From: Alphaproteobacteria bacterium
Lineage (GTDB): Bacteria; Pseudomonadota; Alphaproteobacteria; SMXS01
DNA: 64,000 bases
Direction: 5' to 3'
Assembly (NCBI GenBank): GCA_016124315.1
Contig: WGNW01000073.1
Coordinates: forward strand, 36,117 to 100,116
Below the pieces are notes generated by a model. The model worked only from the letters and a program-made list of their open reading frames with translations, was not told the origin of the DNA and searched no databases. Made by a program: the position numbers and the translations under genes. Each line of letters starts with the position of its first letter. Position 1 is the stretch's first letter. Positions 10,619 to 19,324 of the stretch are shown here, one piece after another.

Positions 10619-10935
10619 TGGAGCCCACTTTCCTGGGTGGCTGACGATTGAGATGTAAATGCCGCCCAGTCTTGCGCAAGTATCCACCAAACAAAAGAAG
10701 CGCCTTGTTTGAGTAAGCCTCGGGCGCCCCTCTTGCGAGTAGTGCGTCAACGGCCAATATTCTTGTCGTTCGCCGGTGGGTCTGGCCGCCACCGCCGGAC
10801 GCGGCCCGGTGGGTCGCTGCGCGACGCCACGTTCACAGTGCCCCAGCGCGATCGGCCTCCTCGGCGCCGGTTTACGTCGCGGTCGTTTGGGGCCATGCTG
10901 CGACCGCAAGACGAGCCCAGGGAAACCGCGAGTCA
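10619..10935. other. Intergenic region, divergent promoters
   Basis: This 317-bp stretch separates two divergently transcribed genes. I see no coding frame that looks real and no strong inverted repeat. It presumably holds both promoters. Confidence 0.4.
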
Positions 10936-11475
10936 ATGTCCTCCATCCATCAGATGCGCGTCGAGTTCATTCCGCCGGAAGACCGGCTGCTGCTGTCGGT
11001 GATCTCCCGCGACGGCATGGAGGTGAAGCTGTGGCTGACCCGCCGCTTCGTGCGCCTGCTCTGGCCGAACCTGCTGAAGCTCGCGGAATCGACGCCCGAG
11101 GCGGCCGCCCAGCAATCGCCCGAGGCGAAAAGCAGCATCATGCGCTTCCAGCACGAAAAGGCGCTGGCCGAGGCGCGGTTCGGCAAGAAATACGATGGCG
11201 ACAAGGTGGTCGACCGCCCGTTCGGGGAAGCGCCGCTGCTGGTCACCAAGGGGCAGATCCGGCGGGTGAGCGAGCCAAAGGTCGGCAATCGCCTCGCCTT
11301 CGTCTCCCAGGACGACAAGCCGATCACGCTCACCCTGGACGACGTGCTGCTGCATTCTCTGTGCCGCCTGATCCGGGAGGCAGCGCGCAAGGCGGAGTGG
11401 GACCTGGGCCTGGGCGGACTTTCGGCCGAGTCCGGCGCGCCGGGCAGCGCCAGGCCGGGCGCGGCCATCAACTAG
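10936..11475 (+). CDS. Conserved hypothetical protein
   Basis: A 179-residue soluble protein with no signal peptide or membrane helix that I do not recognise. It opens MSSIHQMRVEFIPPEDRLLL, has a beta-rich N-terminal third followed by LTRRFVRLLWPNLLKL, a charged helical middle (KSSIMRFQHEKALAEARFGK), and a helical C-terminal segment ending in an Ala/Gly/Pro-rich tail. Codon use looks like that of its neighbours, so it is likely real. It stands alone between the exported DUF6491-like protein and arsJ, with which it converges. Confidence 0.6.
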   Translation: MSSIHQMRVEFIPPEDRLLLSVISRDGMEVKLWLTRRFVRLLWPNLLKLAESTPEAAAQQSPEAKSSIMRFQHEKALAEARFGKKYDGDKVVDRPFGEAPLLVTKGQIRRVSEPKVGNRLAFVSQDDKPITLTLDDVLLHSLCRLIREAARKAEWDLGLGGLSAESGAPGSARPGAAIN

Positions 11476-11493
11476 GACACCGTCGCCGCGCCG

Positions 11494-11535
11494 ATTCCCC
11501 CGCTTCATCCGACGACCATGTCGTTCAGGGGGAAT
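11494..11535. terminator. Inverted repeat between convergent genes
   Basis: ATTCCCCC at 11494-11501 pairs perfectly with GGGGGAAT at 11528-11535 around a 26-nt loop that can form a small inner hairpin. It lies between the stop at 11475 and the stop of arsJ at 11551, where a bidirectional terminator is expected. No T-tract is present, so this is tentative. Confidence 0.35.
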
Positions 11536-11550
11536 GGGTCGGACCGAAGG

Positions 11551-12780
11551 TCAACCCGATTCAGGCTGCGACCGGTTGCCGGTGCCGACGAGCGGTCCCG
11601 TCAAAAGGACCGCGGCGGCCATGAGGCCGGCGGCCGCCCATAGCGTGCCCTGCAGGCCGGAAAGCTGGAAGATCACGCCCGACAGTAGCGTTCCGGTAAG
11701 GCGACCGATGGCGTTGGCCATATAGTAGAAGCCCACGTTGAGCACCACTCGATCGCTGTCCGAATACGCGACGATCAGGAAGGAATGAACTGCCGAGTTG
11801 ACGGCGAAGATGATCCCGAACAGCAGTAGACCGCCGATCAGGAGCACGGCAGAGGGCGTGATGGTCATCGCGAGGGCAAGGAGGCCTGTCGTGCCCGTCA
11901 ACAGCAAGCCCCAGCTGAGCGCGGCGCGCGCGCCGGTCTCCGGGCTGTCGGTCGTTCGCAGAAGACGGGGGGCGCCAGCCTGCACGACGCCGTATCCGAT
12001 GACCCAGAGCGCCATGAACGCGCCGACGCGGTCAAACGACCAGCCCAGCTGATCGTAGAGGAAGATCGGCACCGCCACGACGAACCAGACGTCGCGGCTG
12101 GCGAACAGGAAGATCCGCGCGGCCGAAAGCCAGTTGATTTCGCGCGTCTTCGAAAACAGCTCCGACCGCCTGACCTTTGTCTTCGCCTTGCCCAGGTCCT
12201 CGTTCAGCAATGCGATCAGCGCCGCGAGAATGACGGCCAGGGCGCCCGCCATGGCCAGCAACGCCCCTTGAAAGCCGATGCCGGCGAGCAGCGCGCCGCC
12301 GAGGAAGAAGCCGACTCCCTTCAACGCGTTCTTGGAACCGGTCAGCAAGGCCACCCACCGGAACAGCAGGCTGTGTCCCTCTTCCTGGACGACGACCTTG
12401 ATGGCCGACTTCGAGGACATCTTGGTCAGGTCCTTGGCGACGCCGGACAGCGCTTGCGACGCCATGACATAGGCAACGGACAGGGCGACCGACCAGTCGG
12501 GCTGGGTGAAGGACAACATGGTCAGGGCGACGATCTGAACGCCCAAGCCGCTTAGCAGCGTCAGGCGAAGGCCGAAGCGCGCGCCGATCCAGCCGCCGAA
12601 GAGGTTGGTCAGCACGCCCATGAATTCGTAAAGCAGGAACAGGAACGCCAGGTCGACGGGCGAAAAGCCAAGCCTGTAGAAGTGCAGCAGCACCAGCATG
12701 CGCAGGGCGCCGTCCGTCAGCGTGAACGCCCAGTAGGCGGCGGTGACGGCGGCGTAGTTCTTGATGTCGCGGCGCGCCAT
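11551..12780 (-). CDS. arsJ: Organoarsenical efflux MFS transporter ArsJ
   Basis: A 409-residue, 12-helix major facilitator protein. The opening MARRDIKNYAAVTAAYWAFT, then LTDGALRMLVLLHFYRLGFS, LSGVAKDLTKMSSKSAIK and LTGSKNALKGVGFFLGGALL, are features I associate with ArsJ, the exporter of 1-arseno-3-phosphoglycerate. Its partner GAPDH, which makes that unstable ester from arsenate and glyceraldehyde 3-phosphate, lies only 7 bp upstream, which makes the assignment firm. Export followed by spontaneous hydrolysis gives net arsenate efflux. Usual companions such as arsR, arsC or acr3 are not in view. Confidence 0.9.
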   Translation of the reverse strand: MARRDIKNYAAVTAAYWAFTLTDGALRMLVLLHFYRLGFSPVDLAFLFLLYEFMGVLTNLFGGWIGARFGLRLTLLSGLGVQIVALTMLSFTQPDWSVALSVAYVMASQALSGVAKDLTKMSSKSAIKVVVQEEGHSLLFRWVALLTGSKNALKGVGFFLGGALLAGIGFQGALLAMAGALAVILAALIALLNEDLGKAKTKVRRSELFSKTREINWLSAARIFLFASRDVWFVVAVPIFLYDQLGWSFDRVGAFMALWVIGYGVVQAGAPRLLRTTDSPETGARAALSWGLLLTGTTGLLALAMTITPSAVLLIGGLLLFGIIFAVNSAVHSFLIVAYSDSDRVVLNVGFYYMANAIGRLTGTLLSGVIFQLSGLQGTLWAAAGLMAAAVLLTGPLVGTGNRSQPESG

Positions 12781-12787
12781 GATCCGT

Positions 12788-13810
12788 TCAGAGGCTCGCG
12801 GCCACTTTCGCCGCAAGTTCCGCCATCCGGTGGACATAACCCCACTCGTTGTCATACCAGGCGTAGACCTTCACTTGACGCCCATCCACGACCATTGTCG
12901 AGGGCGCGTCGATGATCGACGAGTGCAGATCGTTGACGAAATCCGCGGAAACCAGCGGACGCTCCTCATAGGCCAGAATTCCCTTCAGGAAGCCATCCGC
13001 CGCCGCCTTGAACAGCCCGTTCACCTCCTCGACCGTCGTGTCTCTCGACACTTCGAAGACGCAATCGGTCAGGGAGGCGTTCAGCAGCGGCACGCGGACG
13101 GCATGCCCGTTCAGCTTTCCCTTGAGCTCCGGGTAGATCAGCGCAATCGCCGTCGCCGAGCCCGTCGTGGTCGGTATGAGCGAGTTCAGGCCCGAGCGCG
13201 CGCGGCGCAGATCCTTGTGGGGCGCGTCGACCATGACCTGCGTATTGGTGACGTCATGGATCGTCGTGATGGCGCCGTGAACGATCCGCAGATTGTCGTG
13301 TATGACCCTGACGACAGGCGCCAGGCAGTTGGTCGTGCACGACGCCGCCGTAAGCAGGTGATGCCGGTCGGGCTCGTAGAGATCGTCGTTGATCCCCATC
13401 ACCACATTCAGGGCGCGGTCGTCCTTCACCGGCGCCGCGACAATCACCTTCTTGATGCCGGCGGCGAAATAGGCCTGGAGGGATTCTGGCGTTCTGAATT
13501 TGCCGGAGCATTCCAGGACAATGTCGACCGTCTCGCCGGACCATCCGGTTGCATCGGGCGCTGCAGCCTCCGAAAACCGAATGCGCGTGTCGTCGATGTG
13601 GAGCGCGCCGTTGCCGGCGCTTACGCGGTGCCCGGTCCAACGGCCGTGGACCGAGTCGAACTCCAGCAGGTGCGCGGCCGTTTCAGGCCCTCCCGCAATT
13701 TCGTTCACGGCGACCAGGTTCAGCCCTGGCAGGTCCCCGCGATCGAGCAGAGCCCGGGTAACGAGGCGCCCCATGCGACCGAAGCCGTTGACTGCAATGC
13801 GTGAGGCCAT
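12788..13810 (-). CDS. ArsJ-associated glyceraldehyde-3-phosphate dehydrogenase
   Basis: A 340-residue phosphorylating GAPDH. It starts [20 protein letters not shown] (Rossmann motif), carries the catalytic cysteine in [10 protein letters not shown] near residue 152, and ends with the family block [15 protein letters not shown]. Its place directly ahead of arsJ marks it as the arsenate-dependent member that produces 1-arseno-3-phosphoglycerate rather than the glycolytic enzyme. The ATG at 13810 is the family start, with GGAG about 13 nt upstream. It is the first gene of a two-gene operon. Confidence 0.92.
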   Translation of the reverse strand: MASRIAVNGFGRMGRLVTRALLDRGDLPGLNLVAVNEIAGGPETAAHLLEFDSVHGRWTGHRVSAGNGALHIDDTRIRFSEAAAPDATGWSGETVDIVLECSGKFRTPESLQAYFAAGIKKVIVAAPVKDDRALNVVMGINDDLYEPDRHHLLTAASCTTNCLAPVVRVIHDNLRIVHGAITTIHDVTNTQVMVDAPHKDLRRARSGLNSLIPTTTGSATAIALIYPELKGKLNGHAVRVPLLNASLTDCVFEVSRDTTVEEVNGLFKAAADGFLKGILAYEERPLVSADFVNDLHSSIIDAPSTMVVDGRQVKVYAWYDNEWGYVHRMAELAAKVAASL

Positions 13811-14212
13811 ATTGGAATTGTCTCCACTGCACCAGGTGTTCAAAGTCTTCCAGTGATGCCGGCGACACGACGATATCTCGCCCGGCGTCGCCGCTGCTGC
13901 CATACCGTCACCCGCGGCCGGACCACCTTCGATGTTCGTGTGCCTGGCGGAGCAGCGAACGGCAGCGACAATAACTTCTATCTTTCCAGGATAATAGAAT
14001 TATAGGGTTTGGCAATCCAAACCGCCCCATTCGGGCGGCCCGTCGCCTGGCTTGACTGTGGTCGAGATCGTCGGCTGCGTCGGCAGGACGCAGAGCATGC
14101 CGATCGCCGCAATCATGGCTTTGCCGCAACCGCTCGCGGGTTCTTCTAGACGCAGTCCAGACAAGCCCCTCAAGCGAAAGCCATGCGCGACCGGCAGGTA
14201 TTTGGAGTTGGA
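13811..14212. promoter_or_regulatory. Upstream region of the GAPDH-arsJ operon, with candidate operator
   Basis: About 400 bp without a gene separate tRNA-Thr from the GAPDH gene. A short AT-rich patch in GC-rich surroundings holds the palindrome ATAAT-AGA-ATTAT at 13991-14003, a plausible operator for an arsenic-responsive repressor encoded elsewhere. A GC hairpin, CCGCCC at 14022-14027 with GGGCGG at 14033-14038, lies beside it and could end the tRNA transcript. No arsR gene is present. Confidence 0.4.
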
Positions 14213-14287
<75 letters not shown>

Positions 14288-14402
14288 GCTGGCCGGGCTT
14301 ATGCCAAGGAAGCCGGGCCGTTGCAAGTTGTTTTGCCCGGCTTCCGCCGATGACGGGTTTCAAGCCGCCAGGCCTTGCCACGAGGCGCCCTGAGACACCG
14401 AT

Positions 14403-15014
14403 TCAGGGGTACTTCACCGAGCAGCCATAGGCCTTGGTGAGCGGCGTTCCGACCGGCTCGCCCGCGGCCACCGCCGCCAGCGCGTCGCGCACGAAGTTGT
14501 CGGCCTTCGGGATGTCCTCGATCCGCGCCGAAGGGATGCTGTCGATGGCCCCCATATAGGCGATGGTCTGGTCGGGGCGGATGACGACCATCGTCGGCGT
14601 CGCGCCGGCGCCGTACAGCCGGCCGATGGTGCCGGTCTCGTCGAGGATGACGTGGGCGGGCGCCGCGCCGCGCGAGGCAGTCAGTGCATTGGCCTCCTTG
14701 GCGGTCACGTGGCCCTGTTTGCCGGGCGCCGAAGAGACGATGGTCAGCCACACGGCGCCCTGATTGGCCGCCTCGCGCTGCAGGCGCTGCATGTTGCCGC
14801 TTTCATAGTGCTTGCGCACGAACGGACACTCGTGATTGGTCCATTCCAGCACCACCGTGCGGCCGGTGAAGTCGGCAAGGCTGATCGCGCGGCCCTGCGT
14901 ATCGTGGCCGCCGAATGCAGGGGCCGGTCCGCCGATCGTCGGCGCGGCGCGCGCGGGCGAAACGCCGGCCAGAACCGTGATCATGAGCAACAGCAGGACA
15001 ACGCGACCGGTCAT
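14403..15014 (-). CDS. Exported redoxin (AhpC/TSA-like thioredoxin-fold protein)
   Basis: A 203-residue protein with a Sec signal peptide (VVLLLLMITVLAGVSPARA). The thioredoxin-fold core begins APTIGGPAPAFGGHDTQGR and carries the active cysteine in HECPFVRKHY near residue 64, a single-cysteine site rather than CxxC. A second cysteine is in the C-terminal AYGCSVKYP. ATPTMVVI supplies the cis-proline. It belongs with periplasmic thiol reductants or peroxidases of the AhpC/TSA type. The gene follows the DsbD-like reductant transporter by 44 bp, which likely feeds electrons to it. GGGAGAAGTCG precedes the ATG. Confidence 0.85.
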   Translation of the reverse strand: MTGRVVLLLLMITVLAGVSPARAAPTIGGPAPAFGGHDTQGRAISLADFTGRTVVLEWTNHECPFVRKHYESGNMQRLQREAANQGAVWLTIVSSAPGKQGHVTAKEANALTASRGAAPAHVILDETGTIGRLYGAGATPTMVVIRPDQTIAYMGAIDSIPSARIEDIPKADNFVRDALAAVAAGEPVGTPLTKAYGCSVKYP

Positions 15015-15058
15015 CGACTTCTCCCTCCGGGTCGGCCCGGCCGGCGAGAGGCGGCGCC

Positions 15059-17218
15059 TCAGCCGGAACGCGCCTGCGCGTCGGCCTTGTCCATCGCCCC
15101 GATCACCGTCTCGGGCGTCAGCAGCTGGGGCAGCACCACGGCCTCGTCGCTGCCCGGCGCGAAATACAGGTAGAGCGGAACGCCGCTGCGGCCATAGGCG
15201 GCGAGCGTCCGGGTGATCTCGGGGTCCCGCCGCGTCCAGTCGCCCTTCAGGTATTTCACCGCCCCTTCCCGGAACCGGTGGGCGACGGCGGCGCTCGACA
15301 GCGCCACCCGCTCGTTGGCGAGGCAGGTGATGCACCACGCGGCGGTGAAGTTGACGAACACCGGGTCGCCCGCCGCCCGGTAGGAAGCCAGCGTCTGCGG
15401 ATCGAACGGCTCGGCCGCCACGGCGTCGCCGGCAGTCGTGCCGCCGGCCGGTCCGGGAGCGCCGGTGGACCACACCAGCCATCCGGCCGCCACCAGGGCC
15501 AGCACGGCCAACGTCCGGGCGACGGCCCGGCCCGGCCCGCCGGCGCCGCCGCCGACTTGCCACAGCCAGAGGGCGAAGACGATCAGCAGCAGCACGGCGA
15601 GCAGCGCCGCCACCGCCTCGATTCCCGCCTGCTGCCCGAGCACCGTCACCAGCCAGACTGCCGTGGCGAACACCGGGAACGCCAGGAACTGGCGGAACCT
15701 CTCCATCCAAGGCCCCGGCCGCGGCAGCAGCCGGCCGATGGCCGGAATCTCGCTGATCAGCAGCATGGGAAAGGCGAGCCCCAGCCCGAGGGCGAGGAAG
15801 ATCGCCAGGGCGCCGGCCGGCGGCAGCAGCATCGCCGCCCCCAGCGCCGTCGCCATGAAGGGTGCGGTGCACGGCGTCGCCACCACCGTTGCCAGCACGC
15901 CGGTGGCGAAGGCGCCGAGCGCCCCGCCGCGGTCGATCAGGCCCTGGCCCAGGCCGGTGAAGCTGCCGGCCAGTTCGAAATAGCCGGAGAGCGACAGGCC
16001 CACGGTGAACAGGATGGCCGCCAGCAGCGCCACCATCTCCGGAGACTGGAGCTGGAAGCCCCAGCCCACCGCCGCGCCGCCCGCCCGGAACGCCAGCAGC
16101 GCGCCGGCCAGCACCAGGAAGCTCAGCACCACCCCGGCCGCATAGAGCAAGCCTTCGGTCCGCTTCTGCCGCAGGCTGAGGCCGGACGCCTTCACCACGG
16201 CCAGCGCCTTGAGCGACAGCACCGGAAAGACGCAGGGCATGAGATTGAGCAGGATGCCGCCGACGAAAGCGAACAGCGCGGCCTTCCAGACCGGCAGGGA
16301 ACCAGCGGCCTGGGCGCTGCCCGGCGGCGCGGACGCGGCGCTTCCGCCGCCCGGCTTGGGCGTCTGGGCGGCCACGGCTGGCACCGCGAAATCGCCCGGC
16401 ACGGCCTTGATCTCCCAGGCGTGGCCGCCTCCCTCGATCACCCCTGACACCGTATCCCCGGTCTTGCCGCCGCCCATGGGCACGGCGAGGACGACCCCGT
16501 CGCCGCTCGGGCGCGCGGTCTGCGGCGCCTCGTAGCGGATCAGCGTCTCGTCATAGGGAAAGAACCGCGGCGATTCACCCACCGGCGCGCCCGTCAGCCG
16601 CAGCCCGAGCACGCCGTTCTCCACATGGAACGCGGCCTTGCCCGGAAACGGCGCCGGCACGGCCGCGCGCGCCTTGCGGAACCCCGACGTCTGACGCGGA
16701 TCGCGTACCGGCGCACCGGCGACGGGCAGGTCGAGCGTCAGGTCGGCGCCTTCGGGAATGCAGATGTCCTCGCACACCAGCCAATCGGCCCGCACCCGGA
16801 TGGTCACCGAACTCGCCTTCAGCGACTCCGGCGGCGTGATCGTCACCAGCAGCCAGTGCTCGCCGTCGTAGCCGTAATTGATCAGTGGCCCATAAGGCAT
16901 TACCTCGGGCGCCGGCCAGGCGATGTCGCCGACAGAAAATCCATCGGGCAAGCTCCAGTCCAGCGTCGTCGCCATCCCGGAATCGCCGGGATTGCGCCAG
17001 TAGGTGTGCCAGCCCTTCATCGGGGTGATCTTGACCGCCGCCTGGAACGGCTTGCCGGGGGCGATGGCCGCATCGGCCGCAACCAGTTCGGCCGTGGTAT
17101 GGGGCGTCTGCACCGGCACGGCGGACGCGGGCCCGGCCCCGACGGCCGCGACCATGAGCAAGGCGGCGGCCGCCCAGTTGAGCAGGGGTCCGGTCCTCAG
17201 GCAAAATTTCATCGGCAT
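15059..17218 (-). CDS. Thiol:disulfide interchange protein, DsbD/ScsB family
   Basis: A 719-residue inner-membrane protein that passes electrons from cytoplasmic thioredoxin to periplasmic substrates. After the signal peptide is a long periplasmic N-terminal domain with the cysteine pair in WLVCEDICIPEG near residue 150. The central eight-helix core carries the cysteines in NLMPCVFPVLSLK and VATPCTAPFMATALG, and a C-terminal thioredoxin domain has AAWCITCLANE. The N-terminal layout is more like ScsB than E. coli DsbD. The likely client is the redoxin immediately downstream. ATGs at 17218 and 17212 are both possible; GGAGCAGG fits either. Confidence 0.9.
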   Translation of the reverse strand: MPMKFCLRTGPLLNWAAAALLMVAAVGAGPASAVPVQTPHTTAELVAADAAIAPGKPFQAAVKITPMKGWHTYWRNPGDSGMATTLDWSLPDGFSVGDIAWPAPEVMPYGPLINYGYDGEHWLLVTITPPESLKASSVTIRVRADWLVCEDICIPEGADLTLDLPVAGAPVRDPRQTSGFRKARAAVPAPFPGKAAFHVENGVLGLRLTGAPVGESPRFFPYDETLIRYEAPQTARPSGDGVVLAVPMGGGKTGDTVSGVIEGGGHAWEIKAVPGDFAVPAVAAQTPKPGGGSAASAPPGSAQAAGSLPVWKAALFAFVGGILLNLMPCVFPVLSLKALAVVKASGLSLRQKRTEGLLYAAGVVLSFLVLAGALLAFRAGGAAVGWGFQLQSPEMVALLAAILFTVGLSLSGYFELAGSFTGLGQGLIDRGGALGAFATGVLATVVATPCTAPFMATALGAAMLLPPAGALAIFLALGLGLAFPMLLISEIPAIGRLLPRPGPWMERFRQFLAFPVFATAVWLVTVLGQQAGIEAVAALLAVLLLIVFALWLWQVGGGAGGPGRAVARTLAVLALVAAGWLVWSTGAPGPAGGTTAGDAVAAEPFDPQTLASYRAAGDPVFVNFTAAWCITCLANERVALSSAAVAHRFREGAVKYLKGDWTRRDPEITRTLAAYGRSGVPLYLYFAPGSDEAVVLPQLLTPETVIGAMDKADAQARSG

Positions 17219-17326
17219 CCTGCTCCGTTGCGTGCGCCACCATCCTTCCGGTTGCGGGGCGTCCTATCCATAATATTGTACGCGGCGCAGGTCCATTCAG
17301 GTTACGGACGGCCACGAGGGGATGCC

Positions 17327-18139
17327 ATGAGCGATTTCGACCGGTACGCCATCAAGGGAGGCCTCAGCGGCCGCGCCCGCCTCACCCTGCTCACCCGCAT
17401 CTTCACGCCGTCCACGTCGCGGCTCCTGGACGAGGCCGGAGTGCCGCCCGGGGCAGCCTGTCTCGACGCCGGCTGCGGCGGCGGCGACGTCGCCCGCGAC
17501 CTGGCCGTCCGCGCCGGTCCCGGCGGACGGGTGGTCGGCATCGACCTGGACCGCGCCAAGCTCGCCGTCGCCCGCAAGGAAGCCGAAGCCGCCGGGCTCG
17601 CCATCGAGTATCGGACCGGCGACATCCTCGATCCGCTCGGCGAGCCCTTCGACGTGATCTACATGCGCTTCCTCCTCTCCCACCTGAGGACGCCGGCCAC
17701 CGCCCTCGCCCACGCGGCCGAAGCCCTCAGGCCCGGCGGCGCGATCATCCTCGAGGACGTGGATTTCAGCGGCCATTTCAGCTACCCGGACAGTCCGGCG
17801 CTGCGGCGCTACGTGGACCTCTACACCGCCACCGTCGCCGGCCGCGGCGGCGACGCCAACATCGGGCCGCGCCTGCCCTCGCTGCTCGCCGCCGCCGGCT
17901 TCAACGACATCCGCGTCAACGTGGTCTGCCTCGCCGCCACGGACGACAAGCTCAAGCTGCTCAACCCGGTCACCATGGAGGCGATCGCCGACGCGGTGGT
18001 GGCCGATGGCCTCGCCCCGGTCGACGAGGTCCGGCGGCTGATCGACGATCTCTACGAGGAGGCCCACGACCCTGGAACGCTGACGAGCCTGACCCGTGTG
18101 GTCCAGTGCTGGGCGCGCCGGCCGGACGATCTTATCTGA
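17327..18139 (+). CDS. SAM-dependent methyltransferase
   Basis: A 270-residue class I methyltransferase. Motif I is ACLDAGCGGGDVARDLA near residue 45, with GIDLDRAKLAVARKEAEAAG after it, and DVIYMRFLLSHL as motif IV, followed by LRPGGAIILEDVDF. The C-terminal third is of the type seen in small-molecule methyltransferases, so the substrate is unknown. The ATG at 17327 follows CGAGGGGATGCC. It diverges from the dsbD-like gene and ends 8 bp before a small conserved ORF. Confidence 0.85.
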   Translation: MSDFDRYAIKGGLSGRARLTLLTRIFTPSTSRLLDEAGVPPGAACLDAGCGGGDVARDLAVRAGPGGRVVGIDLDRAKLAVARKEAEAAGLAIEYRTGDILDPLGEPFDVIYMRFLLSHLRTPATALAHAAEALRPGGAIILEDVDFSGHFSYPDSPALRRYVDLYTATVAGRGGDANIGPRLPSLLAAAGFNDIRVNVVCLAATDDKLKLLNPVTMEAIADAVVADGLAPVDEVRRLIDDLYEEAHDPGTLTSLTRVVQCWARRPDDLI

Positions 18140-18147
18140 ACCCCGTC

Positions 18148-18300
18148 ATGACCGAACGCGATGCACCCAAATCCCAGCCCCGGAAGGACGAGCACCGCCG
18201 CCGTGCGGCCGAAGCGCTGCGCGAGAACCTGCGCCGCCGCAAGGAGCAGCAGCGGAAGGACCGGCAGCCGGACGATTCCGCGCCGGAGCACCAGGACTGA
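18148..18300 (+). CDS. Small charged protein (50 residues)
   Basis: A 50-residue, very basic and hydrophilic peptide: MTERDAPKSQPRKDEHRRRA followed by an Arg-rich helix with RENLRRRKEQQ and an acidic tail. Similar tiny Arg-rich ORFs with an ALRENLRRRK-type helix occur near murA in Alphaproteobacteria, which supports it being real. No function is known to me. It starts 8 bp after the methyltransferase stop and may be co-transcribed with it. Confidence 0.55.
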   Translation: MTERDAPKSQPRKDEHRRRAAEALRENLRRRKEQQRKDRQPDDSAPEHQD

Positions 18301-18329
18301 ACGGGCCACGCGGCGGCCGGAGCGCCCGC

Positions 18330-18578
18330 CTAGTGGGATGTCGCCACATAGGCCAGGACGAAGGCCGTGGCGCCGATCCCGGCGGTGCACAGGCTCGCCA
18401 CGGTGATCCCCGCGTCGCCGATCGCCAGCAATTGTTGGGCCAGGAAGGCGCCCAATGCGGCGCCCACGACGCCCAAGATGGCCGCTGAAAGGGGCCTCAC
18501 CGCATGCTTGCCCGGAAACAGGAAACAGATAACAAGGCCAACCATCAGGCCCACGGCCAGCTTCGACAACCACACCAT
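18330..18578 (-). CDS. Small inner-membrane protein, GlsB/YeaQ/YmgE-like
   Basis: An 82-residue protein with three hydrophobic helices, glycine-rich throughout (LAVGLMVGLVICFLFPGKH, then AAILGVVGAALGAFLAQQLL). The layout is that of the transglycosylase-associated GlsB/YeaQ/YmgE family, though the match is by pattern only. These proteins are often stress-induced and of unknown mechanism. It converges on the small charged ORF and diverges from dcd. Confidence 0.55.
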   Translation of the reverse strand: MVWLSKLAVGLMVGLVICFLFPGKHAVRPLSAAILGVVGAALGAFLAQQLLAIGDAGITVASLCTAGIGATAFVLAYVATSH

Positions 18579-18768
18579 CCCAGACTTCCCTCAGGGTCTC
18601 AGACATTGTTCGTTGTTGGCCGACATGATTCTGCCACATCTTGCACAAAATACCAGCATTCATGTCGGTATGACTTGCCGCCCCCTTGGGACGGCACGGC
18701 AATCGTTGAGCCCGGCCCGTCTCTCCATTAAGAAGTGAACAGTCCGAACGCCGGGAGAGAGACGCTTC

Positions 18769-19323
18769 ATGGCCATCATGTCCGACCTGTGGATCCGCGA
18801 TCAGGCCCTCGCAAACGGGATGATCGAGCCGTTCGTGGAGAAGCAGCAGCGCCAGGGAGTGATTTCCTACGGGCTGTCATCCTACGGCTATGACGCCCGG
18901 GTCTCCGACGAGTTCAAGGTGTTCACCAACGTGGATTCGGTGATCGTCGATCCAAAGGAATTCTCCAAGCAGAGCTTTGTCGACCGCTCAGGCGACGTCT
19001 GCGTGATCCCGCCCAATTCCTTCGCCCTGGCGAGCACGGTCGAGTATTTCCGCATCCCGCGCGACGTGCTGGTGATCTGCCTGGGCAAGAGCACCTACGC
19101 CCGCTGCGGCATCATCGTCAACGTGACGCCCCTCGAGCCCGAATGGGAAGGCCACGTGACCCTCGAGTTCTCCAACACCACGCCGCTGCCCGCCAAGATC
19201 TACGCCAACGAAGGCGCCTGCCAGTTCCTGTTCCTCAAGGGCAACGAGCCCTGCGAGACCTCTTACAAGGACAAGTCGGGCAAATACATGGGTCAGCGGG
19301 GCGTTACCCTGCCGAAGCTCTGA
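18769..19323 (+). CDS. dcd: dCTP deaminase
   Basis: Dcd deaminates dCTP to dUTP, the main route to dTMP in many proteobacteria. The 184-residue protein has [20 protein letters not shown] near residue 30, the conserved [19 protein letters not shown] and the catalytic glutamate in [18 protein letters not shown], then [12 protein letters not shown]. Length and motifs are full. The ATG at 18769 follows GGGAGAGAGACGCTTC; a second ATG lies three codons in. It is the first gene of a tight run, one base from murA. Confidence 0.95.
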   Translation: MAIMSDLWIRDQALANGMIEPFVEKQQRQGVISYGLSSYGYDARVSDEFKVFTNVDSVIVDPKEFSKQSFVDRSGDVCVIPPNSFALASTVEYFRIPRDVLVICLGKSTYARCGIIVNVTPLEPEWEGHVTLEFSNTTPLPAKIYANEGACQFLFLKGNEPCETSYKDKSGKYMGQRGVTLPKL

Positions 19324-19324
19324 C

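Noticed and set aside
14022..14038. GC hairpin beside tRNA-Thr as an attachment site
   Set aside because: It has no match to the tRNA 3' end; I saw no second copy of that end in the window.
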